From an uncultured Clostridium sp. (GTDB lineage Bacteria; Bacillota; Clostridia; Peptostreptococcales; Peptostreptococcaceae): DNA of 8,549 nucleotides. Both the position numbers and the translations under genes were made by a program. The notes beneath the pieces were generated by a model, which saw nothing but the letters and a program-made list of their open reading frames with translations, did no database searches and had not been told where the DNA came from. The stretch covers positions 1-8,549 of the forward strand of contig CALEBD010000037.1 of NCBI GenBank assembly GCA_937944945.1. The letters are read 5' to 3'. Shown here piece after piece: positions 1 to 6,519 of this stretch (position 1 is its first letter; each line of letters starts with the position of its first letter).

Positions 1-159
1 CAGAAATGGAACTGCGAAAAGCAGCATAAACACAGGCAGATATACCGTGGACTACCTGTTATGTGGAGACCTGCCGTATCCGGCATGGAAGAAGCGCGTA
101 TCCGCGCAAGATCTAAGAAACAGGCGTATCCGCCGATATTTTGTCTGCCGCCTAAAGCG
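1..159. other. Bacterial flank, no gene recognised
   Basis: This stretch is visibly richer in G and C than the rest of the window. The second + frame stays open from base 2 to a TAG at 209-211, but its translation is low in recognisable motifs. A short piece (around TGRYTVDYLLCGD) faintly recalls the zinc-ribbon part of large serine recombinases. I do not call a gene from that. Because an IS200/IS605-like end follows, the stretch may be the decayed 3' end of a TnpB gene or its guide-RNA scaffold. That is inference from position only. Confidence 0.3.
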
Positions 160-195
160 GTCTGAAGCACGTGACTTTAGTCATGTGAGGTTCAC
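160..195 (+). mobile_element. IS200/IS605-type right-end hairpin (remnant)
   Basis: A 9-bp stem at 168-176 / 179-187 closes on TT and is followed by GAGGTTCAC. The core GACTTTAGTC followed by GTGAGGTTCA matches, from memory, the right end of IS200/IS605 elements such as ISDra2. There it forms the 3' end of the TnpB guide RNA and marks the element boundary. No intact TnpA or TnpB gene is visible upstream, so only the end, or a solo remnant, is supported. It belongs to the bacterial flank, not to the phage. Confidence 0.5.
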
Positions 196-226
196 GTGTA
201 AAAAGACATAGTCGCCATTTTCTTTC

Positions 227-256
227 TTGCCTTTTCCCTTCCCTATGGTCTATAAT
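227..256 (+). promoter_or_regulatory. Sigma70-type promoter of the DUF4317 gene
   Basis: A -35-like TTGCCT at 227-232 and a perfect -10 TATAAT at 251-256 are separated by 18 bases, about 50 bases before the ATG at 305. This is a normal housekeeping promoter of a Clostridia-like bacterium and differs from the promoter-like sites in the phage part. Confidence 0.6.
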
Positions 257-290
257 AAAAAGTACTTGTCTAAGATACGAAATTGCTGAT

Positions 291-297
291 AAAGGAG
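291..297 (+). promoter_or_regulatory. Strong Shine-Dalgarno site of the DUF4317 gene
   Basis: AAAGGAG sits 7 bases before the ATG at 305 and fixes that start. It is the only textbook Shine-Dalgarno sequence before a gene in the window. Phage starts further right have A/T-rich leaders instead, which supports a different origin for the left flank. Confidence 0.7.
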
Positions 298-304
298 CTT
301 TTAT

Positions 305-520
305 ATGAACAAAAAGGAAATTGCCGAGATCAAAAAACTCTTCACCCCATCCCACTGTGCGATCACGCGAATCTGCGGATGCTATGTGGATGCGGAAAAG
401 AATATTAAGACAAAATTAAAAGAAGCGTTTCTCTCTCTCGAAGAGGAAGAAATGTTTAAGTATTTTGATAAAGTAATTAAAGAACAAACTAAACAAAAAG
501 AAAATGAAACAACCGTTTAA
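305..520 (+). CDS. DUF4317 N-terminal fragment fused to phage sequence
   Basis: Residues 1-55 match the N-terminus of DUF4317 proteins of Lachnospiraceae and related Clostridia (pattern KKEIAEIKKLF, CAITRICGCYVD, KEAFLSL, MFKYFD), by recognition from memory. The family has no established function and is normally several hundred residues long. After MFKYFD the family would continue with something like IFKKTLSG. Here it switches to KVIKEQTKQ and stops after 71 residues, in A-rich DNA that looks like the phage. The last ~16 codons may be the tail of a truncated phage gene that happens to be in frame, and they overlap the next phage gene by 17 bases. The product is therefore probably an artefact or a broken gene. 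The start is supported by a good Shine-Dalgarno site and promoter. Confidence 0.65.
   Translation: MNKKEIAEIKKLFTPSHCAITRICGCYVDAEKNIKTKLKEAFLSLEEEEMFKYFDKVIKEQTKQKENETTV
461..475. other. Junction between bacterial and phage DNA
   Basis: The DUF4317 match ends after the codons for F and D at 464-469. From there base composition turns strongly AT-rich, Shine-Dalgarno sites largely vanish and TGA-recoded genes begin. No direct repeat, tRNA or integrase gene marks a phage attachment site. A chimeric assembly or an illegitimate joint is the simplest reading. Confidence 0.6.
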
Positions 521-953
521 CCTATCTCAAGAAAAAATTGATCAACTTTTTCGACATTGTATATTCGATCTAACTCCAAAAGCTATAGGTAATAAATATA
601 TGTATTATCATACTTCTGATAACGCTTATCGATATAGAATTCAATGGACTGAAAAAGATGATAGATCTTATCATTCTTATCCATGTAGCGATATTACAGA
701 AGATCTTTTTGAATCAGATAACTTAAAATTTAGGATAATTATATATCGTACTTTTGAAGATACTGTATTTGGAGCGTATCCATGTACTAGTATTGCTCTT
801 GAAGTATCTGATTTAGATTTTGAAGAACTTCAAAAAGTTAAATTAGAAATATATAATACATATAAGGAATTTTATAATGATTTATTAGAAAGTGCTCCTT
901 GTGAACTTTCATCTATTGAAGCACATCCTAGAGTTATAAAACCTAATGAATAA
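504..953 (+). CDS. Phage protein of unknown function (149 aa)
   Basis: I do not recognise this protein. It is acidic and rich in aromatic residues (several Tyr and Phe), with no evident signal peptide, membrane segment or catalytic motif. It is probably a soluble cytoplasmic protein. Its only Trp uses TGG, so it reads the same in the standard code and code 4. The ATG at 504 lies directly after an A-rich run without a Shine-Dalgarno site. A TAA at 474-476 in the same frame closes the frame upstream. It ends at TAA and overlaps the next gene by 8 bases (ATGAATAA), so the two are probably translated from one message. Confidence 0.8.
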   Translation: MKQPFNLSQEKIDQLFRHCIFDLTPKAIGNKYMYYHTSDNAYRYRIQWTEKDDRSYHSYPCSDITEDLFESDNLKFRIIIYRTFEDTVFGAYPCTSIALEVSDLDFEELQKVKLEIYNTYKEFYNDLLESAPCELSSIEAHPRVIKPNE

Positions 954-1449
954 AGAAGAGATTAAGGAATTAAAAGAGAACAAGGATATTAAGTATATTT
1001 ATAAAATTCCTTGTTCTCTTTTTGAAACTGATCTTTTAGTTATCATTGGAAACATTAAAACCAAATATGATAAAGAAAAACATTGTTTATATTTTTCTTT
1101 TGAAGATTGGTTTCAAAGAACTGATTGTGGGGATCTTTTACCATATGTATGTTCTACACTTAATAAAAAAGGAAAGATAAAAGAATATCTTAATGTTTAT
1201 GTAAAACCTGATTTAGTTAAGTTTAGAAATTATATTATTAAAGATCCTAGTATTACTCCTTTAGAAAAGTATATAGAAGTTAATTGGGCATTACAAATTC
1301 TTAGAGAGTTTAAAGTAAATCGTCCAGATGTGTTTTCTAGAGAATCTAATCTTGAAGAACTTATGAAAAATAAGTACCAAAAAGATTTAAGTACTTTTCT
1401 AACAGAAGTCCATCCTATGTATATAAAGCAATTTTATGACAAAAAATAA
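946..1449 (+). CDS. Phage protein of unknown function (167 aa)
   Basis: I do not recognise the family. The start of the protein is Lys/Glu-rich (MNKEEIKELKENKD), the middle has a hydrophobic beta-like stretch (LLVIIGNI), and the C-terminal half looks helical and basic. No membrane segment or catalytic motif is evident. Trp residues are all TGG. It overlaps the gene before by 8 bases and the kinase after by 14, so it belongs to a tight operon. Its first 25 codons hold a 15-bp perfect inverted repeat, listed separately, which is unusual inside a coding region. Confidence 0.8.
   Translation: MNKEEIKELKENKDIKYIYKIPCSLFETDLLVIIGNIKTKYDKEKHCLYFSFEDWFQRTDCGDLLPYVCSTLNKKGKIKEYLNVYVKPDLVKFRNYIIKDPSITPLEKYIEVNWALQILREFKVNRPDVFSRESNLEELMKNKYQKDLSTFLTEVHPMYIKQFYDKK
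972..1022. repeat. 15-bp perfect inverted repeat near a gene start
   Basis: The arms are 972-986 (AAAAGAGAACAAGGA) and 1008-1022 (its exact reverse complement), around a 21-base loop. The right arm ends in a T run (1019-1023). It resembles an intrinsic terminator or a long RNA hairpin but lies inside codons 9-26 of the gene starting at 946. It could act in attenuation, as an RNase processing site or as a protein-binding site. The sequence alone does not decide. Confidence 0.6.
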
Positions 1450-1882
1450 ATTAACAATAATTGTAATGGTTGGACCTCCAGCTAGTGGCAAAACTTCTTG
1501 GTCTAAAGAGTTCGTGAAGGGAAAGTCTACTTGGATTCGGGTGAATAGGGACGATCTCCGACTTATGTGCGGTGATTATTGGATTCCGTCTCGGGAAAAG
1601 TTAATTAATACTCTTGAGGAAACAACTATTACCTCTGCTTTAGAGCAAGGTTATAACGTTATAATTGATGCTACTAATCTTAACCCTAAAACTAGGGCTA
1701 AATGGGAAGAAATTGCCTCAAATTTCGATGCAAATATTGAATATAAGGAAATAGTTATTCCATATAAAGAAGCTGTTAAACGGGATAAAAATAGGGATTT
1801 ACAAGTAGGTGAAGATACAATACGTATATTTTATCGAAAATATTATCCTGAGCTACTAAAACAAGAATTAGACGAAATATAA
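1436..1882 (+). CDS. Polynucleotide kinase-like P-loop kinase
   Basis: This 148-residue protein matches the N-terminal kinase domain of T4 polynucleotide kinase and related AAA_33-type kinases. It shows a Walker A loop, GPPASGKT (residues 13-20), then VNRDD (36-40), then DATNLNPKTR (from residue 78), a typical pattern of this family. A basic RDKNRD segment follows where the lid region is expected. The family transfers the ATP gamma-phosphate to 5'-OH ends of nucleic acid, so a role in RNA or DNA end repair is likely. The T4 enzyme's C-terminal phosphatase domain is absent, so this is kinase only. No TGA codons are used. The start overlaps the previous gene by 14 bases and the next gene begins one base after its TAA. 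A different small-molecule or nucleotide kinase cannot be excluded. Confidence 0.8.
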   Translation: MTKNKLTIIVMVGPPASGKTSWSKEFVKGKSTWIRVNRDDLRLMCGDYWIPSREKLINTLEETTITSALEQGYNVIIDATNLNPKTRAKWEEIASNFDANIEYKEIVIPYKEAVKRDKNRDLQVGEDTIRIFYRKYYPELLKQELDEI

Positions 1883-1883
1883 T

Positions 1884-2048
1884 ATGAAATATATACTTAT
1901 TGAGTGGCCTGAAGTTCAAGAATTAATGAGTTATGATGATTTTGATTGTCATGCGCATCTTGTTAATGATGAAGGTTGAATTGATCAGTATGGCCCTTCT
2001 TCATACTTTGTAGAAGAGGATTGATTAAAAAAGTTAAAGAAATGTTAA
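1884..2048 (+). CDS. Small phage protein, TGA-recoded (54 aa)
   Basis: This gene is visible only if TGA is read as Trp. In-frame TGA codons at 1977-1979 and 2022-2024 give residues W32 and W47 in GWIDQYG and EEDWLKK. The first Trp (W8) is TGG. With code 4 the frame runs from ATG one base after the kinase stop to a TAA at 2046-2048, giving a small acidic protein I do not recognise. In the standard code it would stop after 31 residues. Tight spacing to the kinase supports co-transcription. Its position before a 102-base non-coding gap suggests it is the last gene of this transcription unit. Confidence 0.7.
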
Positions 2049-2073
2049 GAATATATAATATTTATATCCAGAT

Positions 2074-2128
2074 ATACAATAAATTGTGTTCACTCAATAA
2101 TATAGTTTTGCAGGAAAATTTATTGTAT
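2074..2128. repeat. 12-bp inverted repeat in the intergenic region
   Basis: ATACAATAAATT (2074-2085) and its exact reverse complement (2117-2128) flank 31 bases in the gap at 2049-2150, the largest non-coding gap in the phage part outside the intron. The arms bracket a possible promoter, so they could be an operator. They could also form a weak hairpin in the leader of the gene at 2151. Confidence 0.45.
2084..2110 (+). promoter_or_regulatory. Possible Bacteroidota-type promoter
   Basis: TAGTTTTG at 2103-2110 fits the Bacteroidota -7 consensus TAnnTTTG. An ATTG at 2083-2086 could serve as the -33 element, but its spacing of 16 bases is shorter than usual. The next ATG is at 2151, so the promoter would drive the unit from the MSTRSRIG protein through the DNA polymerase. 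The motif is short and the DNA is AT-rich, so a chance match is possible. Confidence 0.3.
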
Positions 2129-2150
2129 TTAACACTAATACTACAATCTT

Positions 2151-2501
2151 ATGTCCACTAGATCTAGAATAGGAATGATAAATCCATATGGTAGTGTTAG
2201 TTCAATTTATTGTCATTTTGATGGATATCCAGAAGGTGTTGGGAAAACTCTACATGATAATTGGAATGATATAAATGATATTATTGAACTAATTGCCAAT
2301 GGAGATATATCTTGTTTAGGAACAGATTTAGATACAACAAGTTTTTATGCAGATGGATCTGGCGCAATTATATCTCCAACTGAAGAAGATTACTATAATT
2401 TAGATCCAATAATGATTGAGTATCATTATTTACATAAAAATGGAGAATGGATATGTAAAGAGGTAAACCTTAAGGAACGTTTTAATGAAAGCTCGAGTTA
2501 A
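2151..2501 (+). CDS. Conserved phage protein, MSTRSRIG family
   Basis: The start MSTRSRIGMINPYGSVSSIY followed by CHFDGYPEGVGKTL is a pattern I recognise from many phage hypothetical proteins (MSTRSxIG... SIYCHWDGYPEGVG). The family has no established function to my knowledge. At 116 residues it looks soluble and acidic. Typical features are the FDGYPEGVG loop (about residues 23-31) and ELIANGDIS (from about residue 46). Its only Trp codons are TGG. It starts 102 bases after the previous gene, probably as the first gene of a new unit, and overlaps the next gene by 17 bases. Confidence 0.8.
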   Translation: MSTRSRIGMINPYGSVSSIYCHFDGYPEGVGKTLHDNWNDINDIIELIANGDISCLGTDLDTTSFYADGSGAIISPTEEDYYNLDPIMIEYHYLHKNGEWICKEVNLKERFNESSS

Positions 2502-2682
2502 GAATTTTGATGTAGAGGTAGAACCTATGACTAAATATGAATTTTATGATAGAATTAAGAAAATTCAGTTACAACATCCTGAAAATAAATGAGTCAAAGG
2601 TTATTATATTAACTGGAATGGATATGAATTCTGGTTAATGGAAGAAAATTTTAATAAATTATACGAAATAATAGAATGTTAA
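2485..2682 (+). CDS. Small phage protein, TGA-recoded (65 aa)
   Basis: With TGA as Trp an intact frame runs from ATG 2485 to TAA 2680-2682. The recoded codon at 2590-2592 is W36 (ENKWVKGYY), while W44 and W50 use TGG. In the standard code it would be cut at residue 35. The protein has a basic N-terminal half and a C-terminal YYINWNGYEFWLMEENF segment. I do not recognise it. It overlaps the MSTRSRIG gene by 17 bases and the polymerase gene by 7, which supports it as a real member of this operon. Confidence 0.7.
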
Positions 2683-4625
2683 TCCGAGGTAAAACTGTAT
2701 ATGTTTATGATATTGAGGTATTTCCAAATGTATTTCACTGTACAGTAAAAAATTCTGAAACAGGAGAATATTTATATTTTGAAATTTCTGAAAGACGAAA
2801 TGATCTTTTAAAATTGGTTGATTTCTTTTGAACTATTCAAGAAGAACCTCAAGATGGCATTTGAGCAAAAAACTATACTACAGATCTACAATTCTTTACA
2901 GATAAAATATTTTGTGGATATAATAATTTACATTATGATAATCCTATAATTAATTATATTATTGATTATCATAAGAAATTGTCAACACTTGATTATCTTA
3001 GTGTTTGCAAATCTTTATATAATCTTAGTAATGAAATTATTAGATCTACAGATAGTAACTTTACTTCTTGGAGTAAATGGAAATATAAAATTTATTTTGA
3101 AACCTTGGATTTGCTTACAATGTTATATTCTCAGAAATTGAGAGTTGGGTTGAAGGAAATGCAAGTAACAATGAAATTTCGTTGTGTACAAGAGTATGAA
3201 GGAGACTTCCAATCTTGGCTTCCTGCATCTGAAATTCCAAACATGATTAGTTATAATGTTAATGATGTCGATTCTACTGAAGAATTATTAAATCGATGTA
3301 AAAGAGATATTGATTTAAGAATTGCTATTGAGGATGAATATGGAGTTAAGGTACTTAATAAGGATGGTGTAAATATTGGTATGAAGATTATTACTCAAAA
3401 ATATCTTGAAAAAACTGGTCAGACCTGGAAACAGATTAAAGACTTACGTTCTCCTTGTGATATGATTGATTTGAGTAAAGTTATTCTTCCAATTGTTAAA
3501 TTTGACACTCCTATTCTTCAGTCTGTATTAGAAGAAATGAAGAAACAAACAGTATCTCCAGGAAGAAAAGGATATGAAAAACATTTTATATTAGACGGTC
3601 TAGAGTATTGTGTTGGAGTTGGAGGTATACATTCTGTTAATAAACCTGAGGAAATAATACCTAATGAAAATCAGATACTCAGTGACGTAGATGTAGCTTC
3701 TCTATATCCTAGTATGATTATAGAACATAAGTTTTATCCTCAGCATTTAGGTAAAGAGTTCCTTGAAGTTTATTCTCAAATTAAGGATGAACGTATTGAA
3801 GCAAAACATAATGGTAATAAAATTAAAAATGAAACATTAAAACTTGCATTAAATGGATTATCTGGAAATTTACAGAATGAACATAACTTTTGTTATTCTC
3901 CATTTACTGTTATGCAGATTCGTATTAATGGGCAGTTATTATTATTAATGTTAGCTGAGAAGTTTATCAGTATTGGATGTACTATAGTTCAGGCAAATAC
4001 AGATGGTTTATTTGTATTAAGACCAAAAGACAAGGAAGTTGAGTTTCAAAACATTTGTAGAGAATGGGAAAAGTTAACAAAGTTAACTTTAGAGGAAGAT
4101 CGTTTTGAAGCTATGTATCAATATGCAATTAATGATTATCTTGCAGTAAAAGAAGGTTATTCTGAAACAAAAGATCCTAAGTTACTAAAAAAGAAAGGAA
4201 TGTTTATAGATGAAGTTAAACTTGGAAAAGGAATGGATGCTAAGATTATTCCTGAATCTGTTAATAAATGTTTAGTAGATAAAGTCCCTGTTGAAGAAAC
4301 AATTAGAAATTGTAAGGACATTAATAAGTTTATTACCTATCAGAAAGTAAGCAGAGATTATTCAGTTGAATATGATGGTAAATTAATTCAAAGAATTAAT
4401 AGATATTATATTTCTAATGATGGACCATGGTTATACAAATGTAAGGTAGATTCTAATAATCACCGATCAAATTATATTAAACTATTAACTGATTCTGGAG
4501 TTACTATTATGAATACTATTGAAAAAGATCAACCAATTCCAAGTAATATTAACTATAGATTTTATATATCAGCCGCTAATAAAATTGTTAGTTTCTTTAA
4601 AAATAAACAATTAACTTTATTCTAA
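2676..4625 (+). CDS. Family B DNA polymerase, TGA-recoded
   Basis: This is the replicative DNA polymerase of the phage, 649 residues when TGA codons at 2829-2831 (W52) and 2862-2864 (W63) are read as Trp. The 3'-5' exonuclease motifs are Exo I DIEVFPN (residues 12-18), Exo II CGYNNLHYDNP (80-90, D88) and Exo III YNVND (193-197). Polymerase motif A is DVDVASLYPS (337-346), motif B is KLALNGLSG (389-397) and motif C is ANTDG (440-444, catalytic D443). Motif C has Asn where most family members have the first Asp of DTDS. It is short for family B, nearer to the phi29 type in size. The C-terminus QLTLF (645-649) resembles a sliding-clamp-binding peptide. The start at ATG 2676 overlaps the previous gene by 7 bases and is needed to include Exo I. 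In the standard code only a 548-residue fragment lacking Exo I and II would appear. Confidence 0.93.
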
Positions 4626-4629
4626 AACA

Positions 4630-4857
4630 ATGAAAATTTATGAATTAATATATTATTGAGATGATTGTGCTTATGGATGTGATATTTCTAATACTATATT
4701 AGTTAAATCTCAAGAAGAAGTAGAAAAACTTAAAGCAGATTTTTGTGCAAATCAATCACAAAATGCAAAGTTAGAAATAGATACTCCAGAAAATATGATA
4801 TCATATCAATATAAAGAAGATAGATCGGTACTCCTTATTAAAGAACATAATATATAA
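4630..4857 (+). CDS. Small phage protein, TGA-recoded (75 aa)
   Basis: The frame from ATG 4630 to TAA 4855-4857 is intact only with TGA 4657-4659 read as Trp (W10, in LIYYWDDCAYGCD). I do not recognise the protein. It has three Cys (13, 17, 39), a short helical middle (SQEEVEKLKADF) and a C-terminal beta-like end (SVLLIKEHNI). It begins 4 bases after the polymerase stop, and the thioredoxin ATG follows its TAA directly, so all three are likely on one message. Confidence 0.7.
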
Positions 4858-5118
4858 ATGAAACTAATATTTTTCCATTCGTCGTGGTGTGGACCTTGTA
4901 AAGCATTAGCACCTATTGTAGAAGAATTAAAATCAACATATGATGTATGAGATATAGATGTTGATGAAGCAGAAGATACTACATTAGTAAAGTATAAGAT
5001 TCGTAGTATTCCTGTACTGATATTAGAAGATGATCAAGGAAAAGAACTTTGGAAACATGTAGGAAGTATTTCTAAAATAGATCTCGAAAATAAGCTTAAA
5101 GAATATGAGACTAATTAA
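4858..5118 (+). CDS. Thioredoxin-like protein, TGA-recoded
   Basis: This 86-residue protein has the classical thioredoxin active site WCGPCK (residues 10-15, Cys11 and Cys14) after a first beta strand (KLIFFH). A cis-proline motif SIPVLI (from residue 50) and a C-terminal helix follow. It is shorter than cellular thioredoxins (about 105 residues), as is common in phages. It probably reduces disulfides in the cytoplasm, for example for a ribonucleotide reductase. That partner is not in the window. TGA 4948-4950 encodes W31 in YDVWDIDVDE, and without recoding the protein would end before its cis-proline half. It follows the previous gene without a gap and overlaps thyX by 14 bases, placing it with nucleotide metabolism. 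Confidence 0.88.
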
Positions 5119-5590
5119 ACCATCTATAGAAATACTTGAACAAGGCTCAGGAATTCAAGGAATTTATAAGCAAATTGAGAAAGCAGGGCGTACATGCTAT
5201 AAGTCAGAGAATCTAATAACAGAAGATTCTGCAGAAAAATTTGTTAATATGATTAAAGATAGACAGCATACAGCTATGCTTGAACATGGTACTGTATATC
5301 TAAACATTAAAGACTATTTTACAGATATCAAAAAAGTAATTCCAAAATATCAGTCAAATAAATATAGTGTTACTAAAATTGGGCCACTTGGACGCAGTGG
5401 TCGTCAAGCATACATTACTACTAATTATAGAGTTCTTATAGAAAATAATTGGTTAGATGACCTTCAATATCAATGTGAACCTACAAAATATCATGAAAAG
5501 AGAATTACTGTAAAGTTCCTTTGTGATCGGGGTGTATCTCATGAATTTGTAAGACATAGAGTGTTTAGCTTTGCTCAGGAATCTACCCGT
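5105..5590 (+). CDS. thyX: Flavin-dependent thymidylate synthase ThyX, exon 1
   Basis: This is the first 162 codons of ThyX, which makes dTMP from dUMP with FAD, NADPH and methylene-tetrahydrofolate. Recognisable parts are DRQHTAMLEHG (52-62) and the ThyX signature RHRxxSxxxxSxR as RHRVFSFAQESTR (150-162). The match ends exactly at R162 (codon CGT 5588-5590). The reading frame then runs six codons into intron sequence and stops at TAA 5609-5611. The next expected residues, YCNYSKDKF, appear at 6751. Joined to exon 2 the protein has 304 residues. No TGA codons occur. The start overlaps the thioredoxin gene by 14 bases. Confidence 0.92.
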
Positions 5591-5680
5591 CAAGAAACAA
5601 TGGCGGCTTAAATAAGTAATTATTTATGCATAACCCAGTGAATTGCTGGAAGGCTAAAATTTATTAAACTTTTCTACAAG

Positions 5681-5712
5681 TTTGGATATATCCAAATTTA
5701 TCATTAACTTTG
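5681..5712 (+). promoter_or_regulatory. Possible intron-internal Bacteroidota-type promoter
   Basis: TTTG at 5681-5684 and TAACTTTG at 5705-5712 match the Bacteroidota -33 (TTTG) and -7 (TAnnTTTG) elements with 20 bases between. The endonuclease ATG follows 30 bases after the -7 box. The -33 box is also part of a 16-base palindrome (5681-5696), so RNA structure could be the reason for the sequence instead. T4 intron endonuclease genes likewise have their own promoters inside the intron. Confidence 0.4.
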
Positions 5713-5742
5713 TTACAGTAATAAATATAAAATTTTTAAGCT

Positions 5743-6519
5743 ATGAGAAAAATGGATATTAACGTAGGTGATAAATTTGGAGATTGGACTGTAACAAATA
5801 TAAATGTTCCATCAAAGAATAAAAGTAGATATGTATTATGTCAGTGTAAATGTGGCTATATGGGAGAAGTTAATGCCTCAGCCCTTAGAACTGGAAGGAG
5901 TTTTAGCTGTAAATCCTGTGCCAAAAGGAAAAATACCACAATTTTAAAAGTAGGAAGTAAATACAAACATTGGACTATACTAGAAGGTCCAATATACAAA
6001 AATTCTACTGCTTATTACAAAGTTAGATGTGATTGTGGGACTGAAACCTATAAGTTACCTATAGAACTTCTTTATAAAGATAGGGACTTTCAATGTGAAA
6101 AATGTGCTCATAAAGAGAATATGGAAAATATTAGAAAGAAAAATGGAGAAGTTGGAGAACTTACTAAAACTGAATATACTAGGCTTAAGAGGTCTGCTGA
6201 AAAGAGAGCTTATGTTTTTGAGGTTTCTATAGAATACTTATGGAATCTATTTCAAGAACAAAAACAAATTTGTGCTATTACTGGGGATTATATCCCTAAT
6301 ATAGAAGAAGCTTCTCTTGATAGAATAGACTCCTCTAAAGGGTATATTGAAGGTAATGTTCAATGGGTAACTTATCAAGCTAACTTAAGTAAACATGTTA
6401 TGACAATGGAACAATTATACGAGTTTTGTAGAAAAGTATTAAATCATGCTAATCAGCAGCCAAGCCAGAGGTTAACAACTCTGGAAGGTTCAGAGACTAA
6501 TTGATGAAACTATGTCTAA
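5743..6519 (+). CDS. HNH homing endonuclease of the thyX intron
   Basis: This is the intron-encoded endonuclease, expected to cut intronless thyX and drive intron spread. The N-terminal half holds two similar units, each with a VGxKxxxWT strand followed by a Cys cluster (C33, C35, C37, C56, C59; then C96, C98, C118, C121), probably zinc-binding DNA-recognition modules. The C-terminal half has an HNH-type nuclease core: CAITGD (177-182), SLDRIDSSKGYIEGNVQWV (191-209) and a following helix. All four Trp before position 6502 are TGG. In the standard code it ends at TGA 6502-6504 (253 aa). Read with TGA as Trp it gains five residues and ends at TAA 6517-6519, which I prefer because the phage is recoded. 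Its 3' end covers P4, P6 and P7 of the ribozyme core, so translation and splicing compete for the same RNA. Confidence 0.85.

Noticed and set aside
2..211. Serine recombinase remnant
   Set aside because: A short resemblance to the zinc-ribbon region was seen in frame 2, but it covers about a dozen residues and no catalytic part is present.
152..355. Minus-strand ORF of 67 codons
   Set aside because: It runs antisense through the hairpin, promoter and start of the DUF4317 gene and has no recognisable domain.
2049..2150. tRNA gene or suppressor tRNA in the intergenic gap
   Set aside because: No cloverleaf arms or T-loop GTTCRA sequence could be found. Only an inverted repeat and a promoter-like site are present.
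1884..2682. Small genes broken by TGA as pseudogenes
   Set aside because: The only lesions are TGA codons, no frameshift occurs, and spacing and overlaps are those of live genes. Recoding explains all cases at once.
2979..4625. DNA polymerase starting at TTG 2979 (548 aa)
   Set aside because: That start exists only because TGA was treated as stop. The same frame upstream encodes Exo I (DIEVFPN) and Exo II, so the start at 2676 is right.
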